64,000 nt of DNA from positions 124,001 through 188,000 of the forward strand of contig NZ_FNNI01000006.1 of the NCBI RefSeq assembly GCF_900106955.1. The letters are read 5' to 3'. This document shows positions 6,751 through 15,215 of this stretch, one piece after another. Numbering within the stretch: position 1 is the stretch's first letter; every line of letters begins with the position of its first letter. This DNA is from Aidingimonas halophila. Its GTDB lineage: Bacteria; Pseudomonadota; Gammaproteobacteria; Pseudomonadales; Halomonadaceae. A program made the translations under genes and the position numbers. The notes under the pieces are model-generated. The model worked only from the letters and a program-made list of their open reading frames with translations. It searched no databases and was not told the DNA's origin.

Positions 6751-8123
6751 GGCAGGTACTCCTTGTACATGTCGAGTTCCCACTCGGTGACGGCGGCGCA
6801 GTAACGCGCCCATTCATCGTGTTTCAGTTCGGCATAGAGCGTCGCAAGGGGCCCCGGGAACGCGCCCTTGATGACCGGGTCCTTGTCGAATGCCTCGACC
6901 GCTTCGCCGAGCGTGAGCGGGATGCGGACGCTGGCGTCGATATCGCGCCCATAGCTGCTGTCATCGCTGCTCTGGCCGGGATCGAGCTGGTTTTCCAGCC
7001 CGTGTTCGATTGCTGCCAGCAGCGCGGTATGCGACAGGTACGGGTTCACGCTGGCGTCGGGCATCTTGTATTCCAGACGGCCGACCGCCGAGAGCCTGAC
7101 GCTGCAGGTCTTGTTGTCCATTCCCCAGTTCACCTGGGCGGGCGCGAACTGGCCGACATCCCAGAAGCGCTTGTAGGAGTTGACGGTCGAGGCCATGATC
7201 AGCATGGATGCCGGGGTGTGTTTCAGCATGCCGCCCAGCGAGTAGCGGGCAACATCGCTCAGATGCAGCTCGGTGCGCCCCTCTTCCTGGAAGGCATTGG
7301 TCTCCCCCCGCCACAGGCTGAGGTTGTGGTGACAACCGTTGCCCATGCCGCCGGTATAGGGCTTTGCCATAAAACTGGCGGTGACCCCGAACTCCTTGGC
7401 GACCTGCCGGCAGATCTGACGATACAGAACCAGACGGTCCGCGGTCAGTTCACAAGAGTCGAACATCCAGTTGAGCTCGAGTTGATAGGGGTCCTCGTAG
7501 TCCCCTTCGATCATGTCGAAGCCCATCTCGGTCGCATAGTCGATGACCTTCTGGTAGATGGGACGCATGAGTTCCAGGTTGCTGAGCTGATACGCCGGGC
7601 TGGCATCCGGACGCGGATGGATCTTCATGGAATCGCCCAGCCAGGACATTTCCGGTTCGCATCCGGACTTGAGCTGCATGCCCTGGCGCTCCATGAAACC
7701 TTCATGGGCACGGATCAATAGCCCGCGCGGGTCGGTCGGCAGGGGTTGCCCGCCGACCTCGAGGCGGTGGCCGGGCTCGTAGACCCGGCACAGGAACGCC
7801 CCCACGGAGCGATCCCAGGGCAGGACCCGGAACGTATCCAGATCCGGCAAGGCGGTGAATTCGGCAGCCTGGGTCCCCCCGCCCAGCAGCTCACCGTAGC
7901 GGTTGCACTGCATGTCGCTGATGGCGGTACGGTGGAACTGAATGCCCTTCGCCAGATTCCTCTCCAACTGGGTCGCCGGTACGACCTTGGCAAGCAGCTT
8001 ACCCCCCAGGGTAACGACCTGGTAATAGATGTACTTGACACCGGCTTCCTGGATGCGTGCTCGGATCTCCTGGATCTTCACGTCATCCATGTTCTTTTCG
8101 ATATGTGAATTCAGGGCGGTCAT
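6747..8123 (-). CDS. Glutamine-synthetase-like gamma-glutamyl-amine ligase
   Basis: A 458-residue GS-family enzyme. Seen: the metal-site region SGCEPEMSW, LNWMFDSCELTADR, the ATP/metal segment FMAKPYTGGMGNGCHHNLSLW, and NSYKRFWDVGQFAPAQVNWG followed by DNKTCSVR. Two GS features differ: the N-terminal loop that supplies the ammonium-site Asp (usually FDGSS) reads AISDMQ, and the usual Asn-Arg-Ser after the Asn is Asn-Lys-Thr. This suggests a substrate amine other than ammonia, as in PuuA, IpuC or gamma-glutamylmethylamide synthetase. The ATG at 8123 has AGGAAG 6 nt upstream. Clustering with the permease, P450 and hydrolase genes supports a role in activating an imported amine as its gamma-glutamyl amide. 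Confidence 0.82.
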   Translation of the reverse strand: MTALNSHIEKNMDDVKIQEIRARIQEAGVKYIYYQVVTLGGKLLAKVVPATQLERNLAKGIQFHRTAISDMQCNRYGELLGGGTQAAEFTALPDLDTFRVLPWDRSVGAFLCRVYEPGHRLEVGGQPLPTDPRGLLIRAHEGFMERQGMQLKSGCEPEMSWLGDSMKIHPRPDASPAYQLSNLELMRPIYQKVIDYATEMGFDMIEGDYEDPYQLELNWMFDSCELTADRLVLYRQICRQVAKEFGVTASFMAKPYTGGMGNGCHHNLSLWRGETNAFQEEGRTELHLSDVARYSLGGMLKHTPASMLIMASTVNSYKRFWDVGQFAPAQVNWGMDNKTCSVRLSAVGRLEYKMPDASVNPYLSHTALLAAIEHGLENQLDPGQSSDDSSYGRDIDASVRIPLTLGEAVEAFDKDPVIKGAFPGPLATLYAELKHDEWARYCAAVTEWELDMYKEYLP

Positions 8124-8150
8124 TTGCAACTTCCTATGCTGTTGTTGGTG

Positions 8151-9563
8151 TTATGACGCTTCGGATGCGCCAAGCTGCTTCTTGCTGCCGATCTGCCAGA
8201 GCCGTACGGCCCAGTAGAACAGTGCGGTCATGAAGAAGGTGGGCAGCCCGGCACTGACATAGAGGAACAGCGGGCCCGGGGCGTCGGCGACGGGATCGTA
8301 GGTCCAGAAGTAGAAGAGACCGCCGAGGATGATCGCCGCGTACGCTGCGTAATTGATGCCGTTCTGATAGCCGTAGACGGAGGATGAGCGGTCGTACATG
8401 CCGATCATGTCGACCTTGTAGCGCCGAATGATGACGAGTTCGACCACCATCACGGCACCGATCGCGGCCATGATGAACGAGATGTACGAGAGGAAGGTGG
8501 TGTAGCCGTCGTAGAAGGCCGGCGTGAGCATCAGCAGCATGGCGGGCAGTGTCGTGGCGATCGACCTCGCCCATGGCCACTGCGGGAACATCGTTTTCAT
8601 GCTGATGCCCTGCGAGTAGACCAGGATCGTGGCTGACGTCAGGTTGGCCAGGATGAGCAGGATCAGCCCCAGTACACCGAAGACGGGACCGCCGGCCGAG
8701 ATCATCCACTTGGCCGGGTCATACACGCCGACCAGCAGCGCGGTGAGCGCCCCCAGGATGGCCGCGATGTTGAGCAGGACGCCCCAGCCGATGAAACTGC
8801 CCCAGACGGCGGTCTTCTCGGTCTTGGCGAGCCGGCACCATTGGCCGAAATAGGCTGCCCAGGAGAAGCCCAGGCCGACGTTCCACTCGATGGCCGACAT
8901 CAAACCGCGGCGAGGGTCGTCGTAGGGCGCGGCCGGCGCGGCGCTGAAGGCCTTGTCCAGCCCTTCGACCCACAGGATGTAGAAGATCAGTCCAGCGATG
9001 ATCGCAAAGATGGTCGGCACACCGACGCGATTGAACAGTTTGATGGCGATGGGGCCCTTGTAGGCGATCAACCAGGCGACCAGGAAGGCGCCGATCGCGA
9101 ACACGGGCGCGCCGATCGAACGGTCGGTCATCCAGCCCGGCATATTGAACTCGGCAAACAGGGTCGTGAAGGATTCGCCGAGCATGAACGACGCCATCGT
9201 CATCCAGCCGAGATTGATGATCGCGAAGACCACCAGGAACACTTTACTGCCGAACCAGCCGAGAACGGCACGCGCACCGATGAAGGTATCCACGCCATAG
9301 CGGCAGAAGAACTTCGCCAGCCCGAGCAGCAGCAGAACCGGCATCGCGTTACCGAAGAGAATGACGGGAATGGCCTGGCTGGCCGGCAGGACACTGCCGG
9401 TATAGCCGCCGATCAGGAAGCTCCAGGCAGCAATACCGAACCCCACCATCATCATGACGTAGTCCGTCAATCCAAAGGGGCGTTCATTGGACATGGCCGG
9501 CAATATTCCGAAGTGGGATGCCGCCTCGTCCTGGGAGGGTCGGGACTTGGTACTGGTATTCAT
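8151..9563 (-). CDS. NCS1-family permease (cytosine/purine/hydantoin type)
   Basis: A 470-residue inner-membrane transporter with about 12 hydrophobic segments. The N-terminal cytoplasmic stretch leads into ERPFGLTDYVMMMVGFGIAAWSF, a typical NCS1 start, and the family substrate region SAIEWNVGLGFSWAAYFGQWCR follows in the middle. NCS1 carriers import nucleobases, hydantoins, allantoin or related small N-compounds with sodium or protons. It lies 27 bp upstream of the GS-like gene on the same strand, so it probably brings in the compound that the ligase then glutamylates. Which compound cannot be read from the sequence. Confidence 0.85.
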   Translation of the reverse strand: MNTSTKSRPSQDEAASHFGILPAMSNERPFGLTDYVMMMVGFGIAAWSFLIGGYTGSVLPASQAIPVILFGNAMPVLLLLGLAKFFCRYGVDTFIGARAVLGWFGSKVFLVVFAIINLGWMTMASFMLGESFTTLFAEFNMPGWMTDRSIGAPVFAIGAFLVAWLIAYKGPIAIKLFNRVGVPTIFAIIAGLIFYILWVEGLDKAFSAAPAAPYDDPRRGLMSAIEWNVGLGFSWAAYFGQWCRLAKTEKTAVWGSFIGWGVLLNIAAILGALTALLVGVYDPAKWMISAGGPVFGVLGLILLILANLTSATILVYSQGISMKTMFPQWPWARSIATTLPAMLLMLTPAFYDGYTTFLSYISFIMAAIGAVMVVELVIIRRYKVDMIGMYDRSSSVYGYQNGINYAAYAAIILGGLFYFWTYDPVADAPGPLFLYVSAGLPTFFMTALFYWAVRLWQIGSKKQLGASEAS

Positions 9564-9611
9564 TGTTGACCTCTAAACGTTTGTTGTTGTGGAAAAGGTC
9601 CGGAGATGGGG

Positions 9612-9770
9612 TTACAGACTCAGCAGCAACAGGACCGTGATCAGCACGCAGGCGCCGATCGGCATGAGCCAGTCGCCCGTTTCCATTTCTTCAGGTCGCT
9701 CCCCGCCTTCGATGCGGGAAATGCGGTTCATCAGGTCTTGTTGGGTCTTGTCATCCAGGTTGGTATTCAT
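9612..9770 (-). CDS. Small single-helix membrane protein (52 aa)
   Basis: ATG at 9768-9770 and TAA at 9612-9614 enclose 52 codons. The product has a charged N-terminal half (MNTNLDDKTQQDLMNRISRI, then EGGERPEEMETGDWL) and one C-terminal hydrophobic helix (PIGACVLITVLLLLSL). AGGTG lies just upstream of the ATG. It fits exactly between the ferredoxin and permease genes on the same strand, 48 bp before the permease. It may be a small partner of the permease; there is no recognised family and no direct evidence of expression. Confidence 0.6.
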   Translation of the reverse strand: MNTNLDDKTQQDLMNRISRIEGGERPEEMETGDWLMPIGACVLITVLLLLSL

Positions 9771-9826
9771 GTCACACCTGCGGTTGTTGTTGATCGTTGT
9801 TGTGTCGACAGCATGGGGAGGTCACA

Positions 9827-10018
9827 TCATGACTCGACGATCGTGATCGCCTGCTCGGGACACACATCCGCCGCTTCTTCCGCGATATCCCGCAAGCTGT
9901 CGTCGGGATAGGCTTCGTACTCAAGGGTGCCGTTTTCGTCGAAGCGAAAGATCTCGGGCGCCGCAATGACGCACTGCCCGTGATCCTGGCACTTGCCTCT
10001 GTCCACACAGACTTTCAT
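9827..10018 (-). CDS. P450-type [3Fe-4S] ferredoxin
   Basis: A 63-residue ferredoxin. Cluster ligands are Cys10 and Cys16 in KCQDHGQC, where the usual second Cys position is His, and the Cys of VCPEQAI near the C-terminus. The C-x2-H-x2-C-xn-CP pattern, with APEIF after the second Cys, is that of small ferredoxins that feed bacterial P450s. The start at 10018 (MKVCVDRGK) is chosen because residues upstream do not fit the family. It is the first gene of the leftward unit and should pass electrons from the reductase at 13794 to the P450 at 12569. Confidence 0.85.
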   Translation of the reverse strand: MKVCVDRGKCQDHGQCVIAAPEIFRFDENGTLEYEAYPDDSLRDIAEEAADVCPEQAITIVES

Positions 10019-10095
10019 GGCCGTTCTCCTCAAGGCTTGGGTCATGGGCCGGGCCTGGCGTGTGTCAGGGCACCTTAGGGCCCGGCGTCGAATGA

Positions 10096-10124
10096 AACAT
10101 ATTCCACCATATTTTTACTGTCAA
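10096..10124 (-). promoter_or_regulatory. Predicted promoter of the ferredoxin-permease-ligase unit
   Basis: On the minus strand a consensus TTGACA (10119-10124) is followed after exactly 17 bp by TATGTT (10096-10101). The sequence continues TCATTC, nearly the same as at the divergent rightward promoter. The leader to the ferredoxin ATG is about 70 nt. Confidence 0.6.
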
Positions 10125-10276
10125 ACATTGGCCAGAAAATAACCTTGAAGCCGCCAGAATACCCCGCCGACCGCGATAAAAATGACGGGGTAAATTTCAC
10201 CCTGTCCGGAATGAAATCAATATAATCATTAAAAATCAGCATTTTATTATTATATTTGAACAGCAAATTTATACAT

Positions 10277-10305
10277 TTGACATAGAATGTTTTACCTCAT
10301 ATGGT
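10277..10305 (+). promoter_or_regulatory. Predicted promoter of the aldehyde dehydrogenase-P450 unit
   Basis: TTGACA (10277-10282), 17-bp spacer, TATGGT (10300-10305), then TCATTG. It lies about 75 bp upstream of the aldehyde dehydrogenase ATG. The 10125-10276 stretch between this and the opposing promoter is AT-rich, with no gene and room for a regulator. Confidence 0.6.
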
Positions 10306-10378
10306 TCATTGACAGATCCACCAGCCCCGGATCGATCTTTCCTGAATCACAAGGACAATCACCGCCAGGAATGAAAAA

Positions 10379-11830
10379 ATGTTGAATAACAATGCATTAA
10401 GTAATCATCTATGGGTCAACGGTCGCGCTTGCCAAGCGCGCTCGGGTGAGCAGTTCGAATGTCTCTCGCCACGTGACGGCACACTCCTCACCACGGTGGC
10501 CGCGGGTGACAAGGCCGATATCGACCTCGCCGTCAGTGCCGCACGCGCCGCGGCGGACGATTGGTCGCGTCTCAGCCCGCAGGAACGCCGACAGCACTTG
10601 CTGCACCTGGTCGACCTCATGGAGTCCCATCGCGAGGAACTCGCCCAGCTGGAGAGTCGCGACACCGGCAAACCGATCACTCATGCGCGACGGGACGACA
10701 TTCCGTTGGCGATCCGGTGCGTGCGGTTTTACGCCGAGGCCATCGACAAGTGTTATGACCAGATCGCGCCCACCGCGTCGGATGTACTGGCCACGATTCG
10801 TCGTGAACCGCTGGGCGTGATCGGTGCGGTCGTACCGTGGAATTTCCCGTTGATGATCGCCTGCTGGAAACTGGCCCCGGCCCTGGCGGTGGGCAATACG
10901 GTCGTTCTCAAACCGGCGGAACAATCGCCATTGACGGCCATTCGGCTGGCGGAGCTGGCAACCGAGGCCGGCCTGCCGGATGGGGTCTTGAATGTGGTAC
11001 CCGGTTACGGCGAAACCGCCGGTGCATCGCTGGGCCTTCATCCTGATGTCGATGCCATCAGTTTCACGGGCTCGGGGGCCGTCGGTCGCCTGTTTCAGCG
11101 CTATGCCTCCGACTCCAACATGAAAGCCGTCTTTCTGGAGTGTGGTGGCAAGAGTCCCCAGATCGTGTTCGACGATGCCGAGAATCTCGATGAGGTGGCG
11201 GCGGCCGTGGCTCAAGGGATCTGTTACAACCAGGGACAGGTTTGCAGTGCCGGTTCTCGCCTGCTGGTACAGCGCTCGATAGCGGACGAGTTCATGCAGC
11301 GGGTTCTGGCCCATGTCGACCGCTGGCAGCTCGGCGACCCGAAGGATGATTCGACGACGATGGGCGCCATGATCGAGCGGCAGCATCTCGCGCGCGTCCA
11401 GAATCTGATCGATACCGGCCATGAACAGGGCGCTGAGTTGGTCTACCGGGGGCAGTCGTTCGATTCGCTGGAGGGTTTCTACATGCCGGCCACGGTCTTC
11501 GACCATGTCAGCCGCGGGATGACGATCGCCCAGGAAGAGATCTTCGGTCCGGTACTGGCGGTGACCCGCTTCGACAGCGACGAAGAGGCGCTCGCCGAAG
11601 CCAACGGCACCCGCTACGGCCTGGCAGCAGCTGTCTGGACATCGTCACTGTCACGGGCGCATCGCCTCAGCCGGGATCTGAAAGCCGGCACCGTCTGGGT
11701 CAACAACTATGACGGTAGCGACATCACGGTGCCATTCGGCGGCTTCGGCGAGTCCGGCAATGGCCGCGACAAGTCCCTGCACGCCCTCGACAAGATGTCG
11801 CAACTCAAGACCACGTGGATTAAATTCTGA
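10379..11830 (+). CDS. Aldehyde dehydrogenase (PuuC/BetB-like)
   Basis: A 483-residue NAD(P)-dependent aldehyde dehydrogenase. Seen: the cofactor-binding VVPWNFPL and KPAEQSPLTA, FTGSGAVG (dinucleotide loop), the catalytic Glu in ECGGKSP, the nucleophile Cys289 in NQGQVCSAGSR, and the C-terminal EEIFGPVL and PFGGFGESG motifs. It resembles the amino-aldehyde group (PuuC, KauB, betaine aldehyde dehydrogenase). As first gene of the rightward unit it probably oxidises the aldehyde released when the P450 attacks the gamma-glutamylated amine. AGGA precedes the ATG by 8 nt; a 4-codon out-of-frame ATG overlaps the start. Confidence 0.85.
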   Translation: MLNNNALSNHLWVNGRACQARSGEQFECLSPRDGTLLTTVAAGDKADIDLAVSAARAAADDWSRLSPQERRQHLLHLVDLMESHREELAQLESRDTGKPITHARRDDIPLAIRCVRFYAEAIDKCYDQIAPTASDVLATIRREPLGVIGAVVPWNFPLMIACWKLAPALAVGNTVVLKPAEQSPLTAIRLAELATEAGLPDGVLNVVPGYGETAGASLGLHPDVDAISFTGSGAVGRLFQRYASDSNMKAVFLECGGKSPQIVFDDAENLDEVAAAVAQGICYNQGQVCSAGSRLLVQRSIADEFMQRVLAHVDRWQLGDPKDDSTTMGAMIERQHLARVQNLIDTGHEQGAELVYRGQSFDSLEGFYMPATVFDHVSRGMTIAQEEIFGPVLAVTRFDSDEEALAEANGTRYGLAAAVWTSSLSRAHRLSRDLKAGTVWVNNYDGSDITVPFGGFGESGNGRDKSLHALDKMSQLKTTWIKF

Positions 11831-11842
11831 GCCGAGGTCCTG

Positions 11843-12535
11843 ATGACCATTTCATCTGCGATAGTCCTGTTACACAGCAAAGAGGATACGACCGGCAGCC
11901 TGCCGGCGATTCTCGACGAACACGCCCTCGACATCGACATTCGCTATGTCGATGACACCTTGCCCGACCCGGGTGACGATCAACTAGTCATCGCCATGGG
12001 CTCGATCGAATCGCCCTACGACCATACGCTGCCCTGGTTGTCCGGCGAGCTGGCCTGGCTGAAATCCCTGGTCGCACGGAATCACCCGGTATTGGGAATC
12101 TGCTTCGGCAGCCAGGTGCTGGCTCGCGCGCTCGGTGGGGAAACCTATCGCAACCACGCGCCGGAAATCGGCTGGACCCCGGTCGAGACCACCGACCCGG
12201 CGCTGCTTCCGAGTGGCCCGTGGCTGAATTTCCATTTCGATGCGTTCACCGCACCGCCCGCCGCCCATCTTCTCGCCAGCACGCCCATGGCGCATCAAGC
12301 GTATATCCACCGGCGGCAGATGGGGATGCAGTTTCATCCCGAGATCACACCAGCCATGTTCGATTCGTGGCTGGCGGCCTGGGAGCAGATGGCATCCGGC
12401 CGGCAGTTCCTGGCCGACCACCCGGATATCCCCGGACGACTCAAACAGGAAATCGCTGACAACGAAGCGGACAACCGGCACCGCTTCAAGCGGGTATTCA
12501 GCACTTACCTGAACCGGGTCAACAGCGCCTCCTAG
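11843..12535 (+). CDS. Class I glutamine-amidotransferase-fold hydrolase
   Basis: A 230-residue GATase1 domain standing alone. The catalytic triad is visible: Cys87 in GICFGSQ, and His165 and Glu167 in MQFHPEI. With no synthetase domain attached, a gamma-glutamyl amide hydrolase role, like PuuD or the hydrolases of gamma-glutamyl anilide pathways, is more likely than ammonia transfer. It starts 12 bp after the aldehyde dehydrogenase stop and would remove glutamate at the end of the proposed route. It differs clearly from the second GATase-like gene at 15216, so the two may handle different intermediates. Confidence 0.75.
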   Translation: MTISSAIVLLHSKEDTTGSLPAILDEHALDIDIRYVDDTLPDPGDDQLVIAMGSIESPYDHTLPWLSGELAWLKSLVARNHPVLGICFGSQVLARALGGETYRNHAPEIGWTPVETTDPALLPSGPWLNFHFDAFTAPPAAHLLASTPMAHQAYIHRRQMGMQFHPEITPAMFDSWLAAWEQMASGRQFLADHPDIPGRLKQEIADNEADNRHRFKRVFSTYLNRVNSAS

Positions 12536-12568
12536 ACGAATGTCAATAACAACCACCAGGTGACCGAC

Positions 12569-13777
12569 ATGAACACGGCAACGCAAGACACCCTCGACAG
12601 TGCATACTTCAATGTCTCCGATCCGGATTTCGTCATTCACTCCCAGGCGGTGCATGACGCCCGTGAACGCAACTGGTTCGCCAGAACGAATTACGGCCTG
12701 GCGGTACTTCGCTATGAAGAGATGAAGACGCTGTTGCGTCACCCCAAGCTGCGGCAAGGCAGTGCCGCCTGGCCCCGCCACAATGGCGTGACGGAAGGCA
12801 AGTTCGCCGACTGGTGGAATGAGGTGCTGCTCAACAAGGAGGGCCCGGATCATGCCAGACTGCGCCGCTTGGTGAATCCGGCGTTCTCGCCCAAGGTACT
12901 GGAGCAGATGAATCCGCGTTTCCAGGCCCTGGCGCAGGAACTGATCGATGCCATGGTGGCGAAGGGCGAGTGCGAATTCATGAGCGAATTCGCCGAGCCG
13001 TATGCGGCGCGGGTCATCTGCATCATGCTGGGGCTTCCCGAGAGCGAGTGGCACATGATCGCCAAGTGGTCGGCCACGCTCGGGCTGGCACTGGGCATTA
13101 CGCTGAAACAGGATCTCCCCCGCATCGAGGAGGCGCTGGAGGGGCTGTATCACTATGCGGATCAATTGATCGACGATCGCCTGGCCAATCCTGGCGACGA
13201 TTTCGTCTCCAGACTGGTCCTGGCGCAGCGGGATGACGATGCCTTGAGCCATGACGAGCTGCGGATCATGCTCGTGCTGTTGATCTTCGGCGGCATGGAC
13301 ACGACACGCAACCAGCTCGGCCTGGGCATGGAGTCGTTCATGCAGCATCCCGACCAGTGGGAGCGGCTCGCCGAGCAACCGGAACTGGCCGGCAATGCCG
13401 TGGCCGAGGTCATGCGTACCAACCCTACCGTGACCTGGGTGACCCGGGAAGCCGTCGAGACGTTCGAATATCAAGGGCTGCAGATCGACGCCGGCACGAC
13501 CGTTCACCTGTTTTCCCAGGCCGCCGGGACGGACCCGCGGGCGATGCCCGACCCCAGCTTCAATATCGAAGCGGAACGCCCGCCCCATTTCGGCTTCGGG
13601 GGCGGTACCCACCATTGCCTTGGCCACTTCATCGCCAAGAGCGACATGAGCATTGCCATGCCGCTGCTGGCCCGACACATGACGCAGATTCGTCTGAACG
13701 GCGAGCCCCAATGGCTGCCCCGCAGCGGCAATACCGGCCCGGTATCGCTTCCCTTGACCTTCCAGGTCCGTCGGTAA
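12569..13777 (+). CDS. Cytochrome P450 monooxygenase
   Basis: A 402-residue soluble bacterial class I P450. Key elements: I-helix GGMDTTRNQ (residues 241-249, with Asp-Thr for oxygen activation; the usual first Ala is Gly), the ExxR pair Glu280/Arg283, and the haem loop FGFGGGTHHCLG with axial Cys350. The ATG at 12569 has AGGTGA upstream and is preferred over a GTG at 12560. Ferredoxin and reductase genes in the same cluster complete the electron chain. Hydroxylation next to nitrogen, leading to ring opening or dealkylation of a glutamylated amine, is inferred from the neighbours. The CYP family was not assigned. Confidence 0.92.
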   Translation: MNTATQDTLDSAYFNVSDPDFVIHSQAVHDARERNWFARTNYGLAVLRYEEMKTLLRHPKLRQGSAAWPRHNGVTEGKFADWWNEVLLNKEGPDHARLRRLVNPAFSPKVLEQMNPRFQALAQELIDAMVAKGECEFMSEFAEPYAARVICIMLGLPESEWHMIAKWSATLGLALGITLKQDLPRIEEALEGLYHYADQLIDDRLANPGDDFVSRLVLAQRDDDALSHDELRIMLVLLIFGGMDTTRNQLGLGMESFMQHPDQWERLAEQPELAGNAVAEVMRTNPTVTWVTREAVETFEYQGLQIDAGTTVHLFSQAAGTDPRAMPDPSFNIEAERPPHFGFGGGTHHCLGHFIAKSDMSIAMPLLARHMTQIRLNGEPQWLPRSGNTGPVSLPLTFQVRR

Positions 13778-13793
13778 CCGGGGAGAGACGCTC

Positions 13794-15080
13794 ATGACCG
13801 AGGGTATCGTTATCGTCGGCAGTTCCCTGGCGGGACTCCGCAGCGCCGAACAGTTGCGCAACCAGGGCTGGGAGGGGGCCATCACGCTGGTCGGTGAAGA
13901 ACCCTACTTGCCCTACAATCGTCCGCCGCTCTCCAAGCAGGCCATGGTCGATGCTCGAACGCTGTCCGTGGAAGACCTGCACGAAACGGTCGCGCTCGGG
14001 CTGAAACCGCGCCTGGGCGAGATCGACTGGCGGCTCGGGCGACGTGCCGTTTCGTCGGATATGGCAAACCGGCGCATCACCCTGGATGACGGCCAGGCAT
14101 TGGACTACGACGGGCTGGTCATCGCGACCGGGCTACGCTCCAGATCGCTCCCTGTCAGCGGCGGCGAATCGCAACGCTACTGCATCCGCCACCTGGATGA
14201 CACATGGCGACTCGCGCAGGTCCTGACGCCGGGATGTCGTGTCACCATTGCCGGCGCCGGCTTCATCGGCTGCGAACTGGCAGCGACGGCCACGCGGCTG
14301 GGATGCCAGGTGAACGTCATCGATGCCGCACCGGCGCCGCTCGTCAATGTCATGGGGGCGACGTTCGCCGACGGCCTTTTGCAATATCATCAGAGGCATG
14401 GCGTCTCCTTCCACCTCGACACCCGGATTGCCGAGATCGGGGAAGACGACCAGGGCACGCTTCAACGCGTTTCGCTCAGCAACGGCGTCTCGATCGATAC
14501 CGACATTCTGGTCGAGGCGATAGGCAGCCAACCGAACACGGAGTGGCTGGACGGTAACGGCATCGATATCACCGACGGGGTACACTGCCGGAGCGACATG
14601 TCGCTGCCGGCACACGGCAATGTGATCGCCGTCGGCGATATCGCTTGCTTCAGCAACCCGCTCTTCGATGAGGTATGCCGTCGTATCGAGCACTGGAACA
14701 TCGCCGTCGAGACGGCAAAGAAAGGCGCTGTCACCTTATTGGCGAATCTGGGCGAGACACCCCGGACACGACCGGAAGACACCAAACCGATCGTGCCCTC
14801 CTTCTGGAGCGATCAGTTCGATATCAAGATTCAGGGTATCGGGCTACCCGCGATTGCCGATAGCGCGGTCCCCCTGGATGGCGACCTTCATCAAGGCTTT
14901 AGCGATGGCAGCCCGTTTGCCATGGGATACTACCGGGCCGGCCGACTGACGGGGATCATCTCCATACACGGGGAAAAGAAGCAACTCGATTATCGCAACA
15001 GGTTGCTGGATGCCCTGCAGACGGCAGACACCGCAATCAATGTCGCGCCTACACCAACCAATACCACCGGGATGGCGTAG
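13794..15080 (+). CDS. NAD(P)H-dependent ferredoxin reductase (FAD, P450 redox partner)
   Basis: A 428-residue pyridine-nucleotide-disulfide-type reductase. Seen: N-terminal FAD fold VIVGSSLAGLRSAEQL, the LPYNRPPLSK segment typical of rubredoxin/putidaredoxin/BphA4-type reductases, the NAD fold VTIAGAGFIGCELAATATRLG, and C-terminal FAD motif NVIAVGDIACF. A BphA4-like C-terminal domain follows (SFWSDQFDIKIQGIG). It starts 16 bp after the P450. The last dozen or so codons and the stop are encoded by a REP-like element, so the C-terminal tail is probably an unnatural extension relative to relatives. Confidence 0.88.
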   Translation: MTEGIVIVGSSLAGLRSAEQLRNQGWEGAITLVGEEPYLPYNRPPLSKQAMVDARTLSVEDLHETVALGLKPRLGEIDWRLGRRAVSSDMANRRITLDDGQALDYDGLVIATGLRSRSLPVSGGESQRYCIRHLDDTWRLAQVLTPGCRVTIAGAGFIGCELAATATRLGCQVNVIDAAPAPLVNVMGATFADGLLQYHQRHGVSFHLDTRIAEIGEDDQGTLQRVSLSNGVSIDTDILVEAIGSQPNTEWLDGNGIDITDGVHCRSDMSLPAHGNVIAVGDIACFSNPLFDEVCRRIEHWNIAVETAKKGAVTLLANLGETPRTRPEDTKPIVPSFWSDQFDIKIQGIGLPAIADSAVPLDGDLHQGFSDGSPFAMGYYRAGRLTGIISIHGEKKQLDYRNRLLDALQTADTAINVAPTPTNTTGMA

Positions 15081-15136
15081 TGGTGGGGTTCGCAGGGGCG
15101 GTTTCAACCGCGATGCAGGACGGCAAGCCCTGCCTG
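15041..15136. repeat. REP doublet overlapping the end of the reductase gene
   Basis: A degenerate left arm (TGTCGCGCCTACACC), a spacer, right arm GCAGGGGCGGTTTCAACCGCGATGCAGG in outline, then hairpin GCAGG-x-CCTGC. The left arm lies in the coding sequence of the ferredoxin reductase, whose stop (15078-15080) is inside the spacer. A further partial left arm (GCCATCGCGCCTGCACC) lies at about 15146-15163. The 15081-15215 gap otherwise holds only a leader with GGAAAG before the next gene. Confidence 0.7.
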
Positions 15137-15215
15137 GGCGGCACCGCCATCGCGCCTGCACCAACCCGTGTTACCCTATCGCCCACTTGAGAGACATACT
15201 TCGGAAAGACCCTGA

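Noticed and set aside
11984-13885. Leftward open frame of 633 codons opposite the amidotransferase and P450 genes
   Set aside because: The forward strand has clear catalytic motifs; the reverse product has no family pattern.
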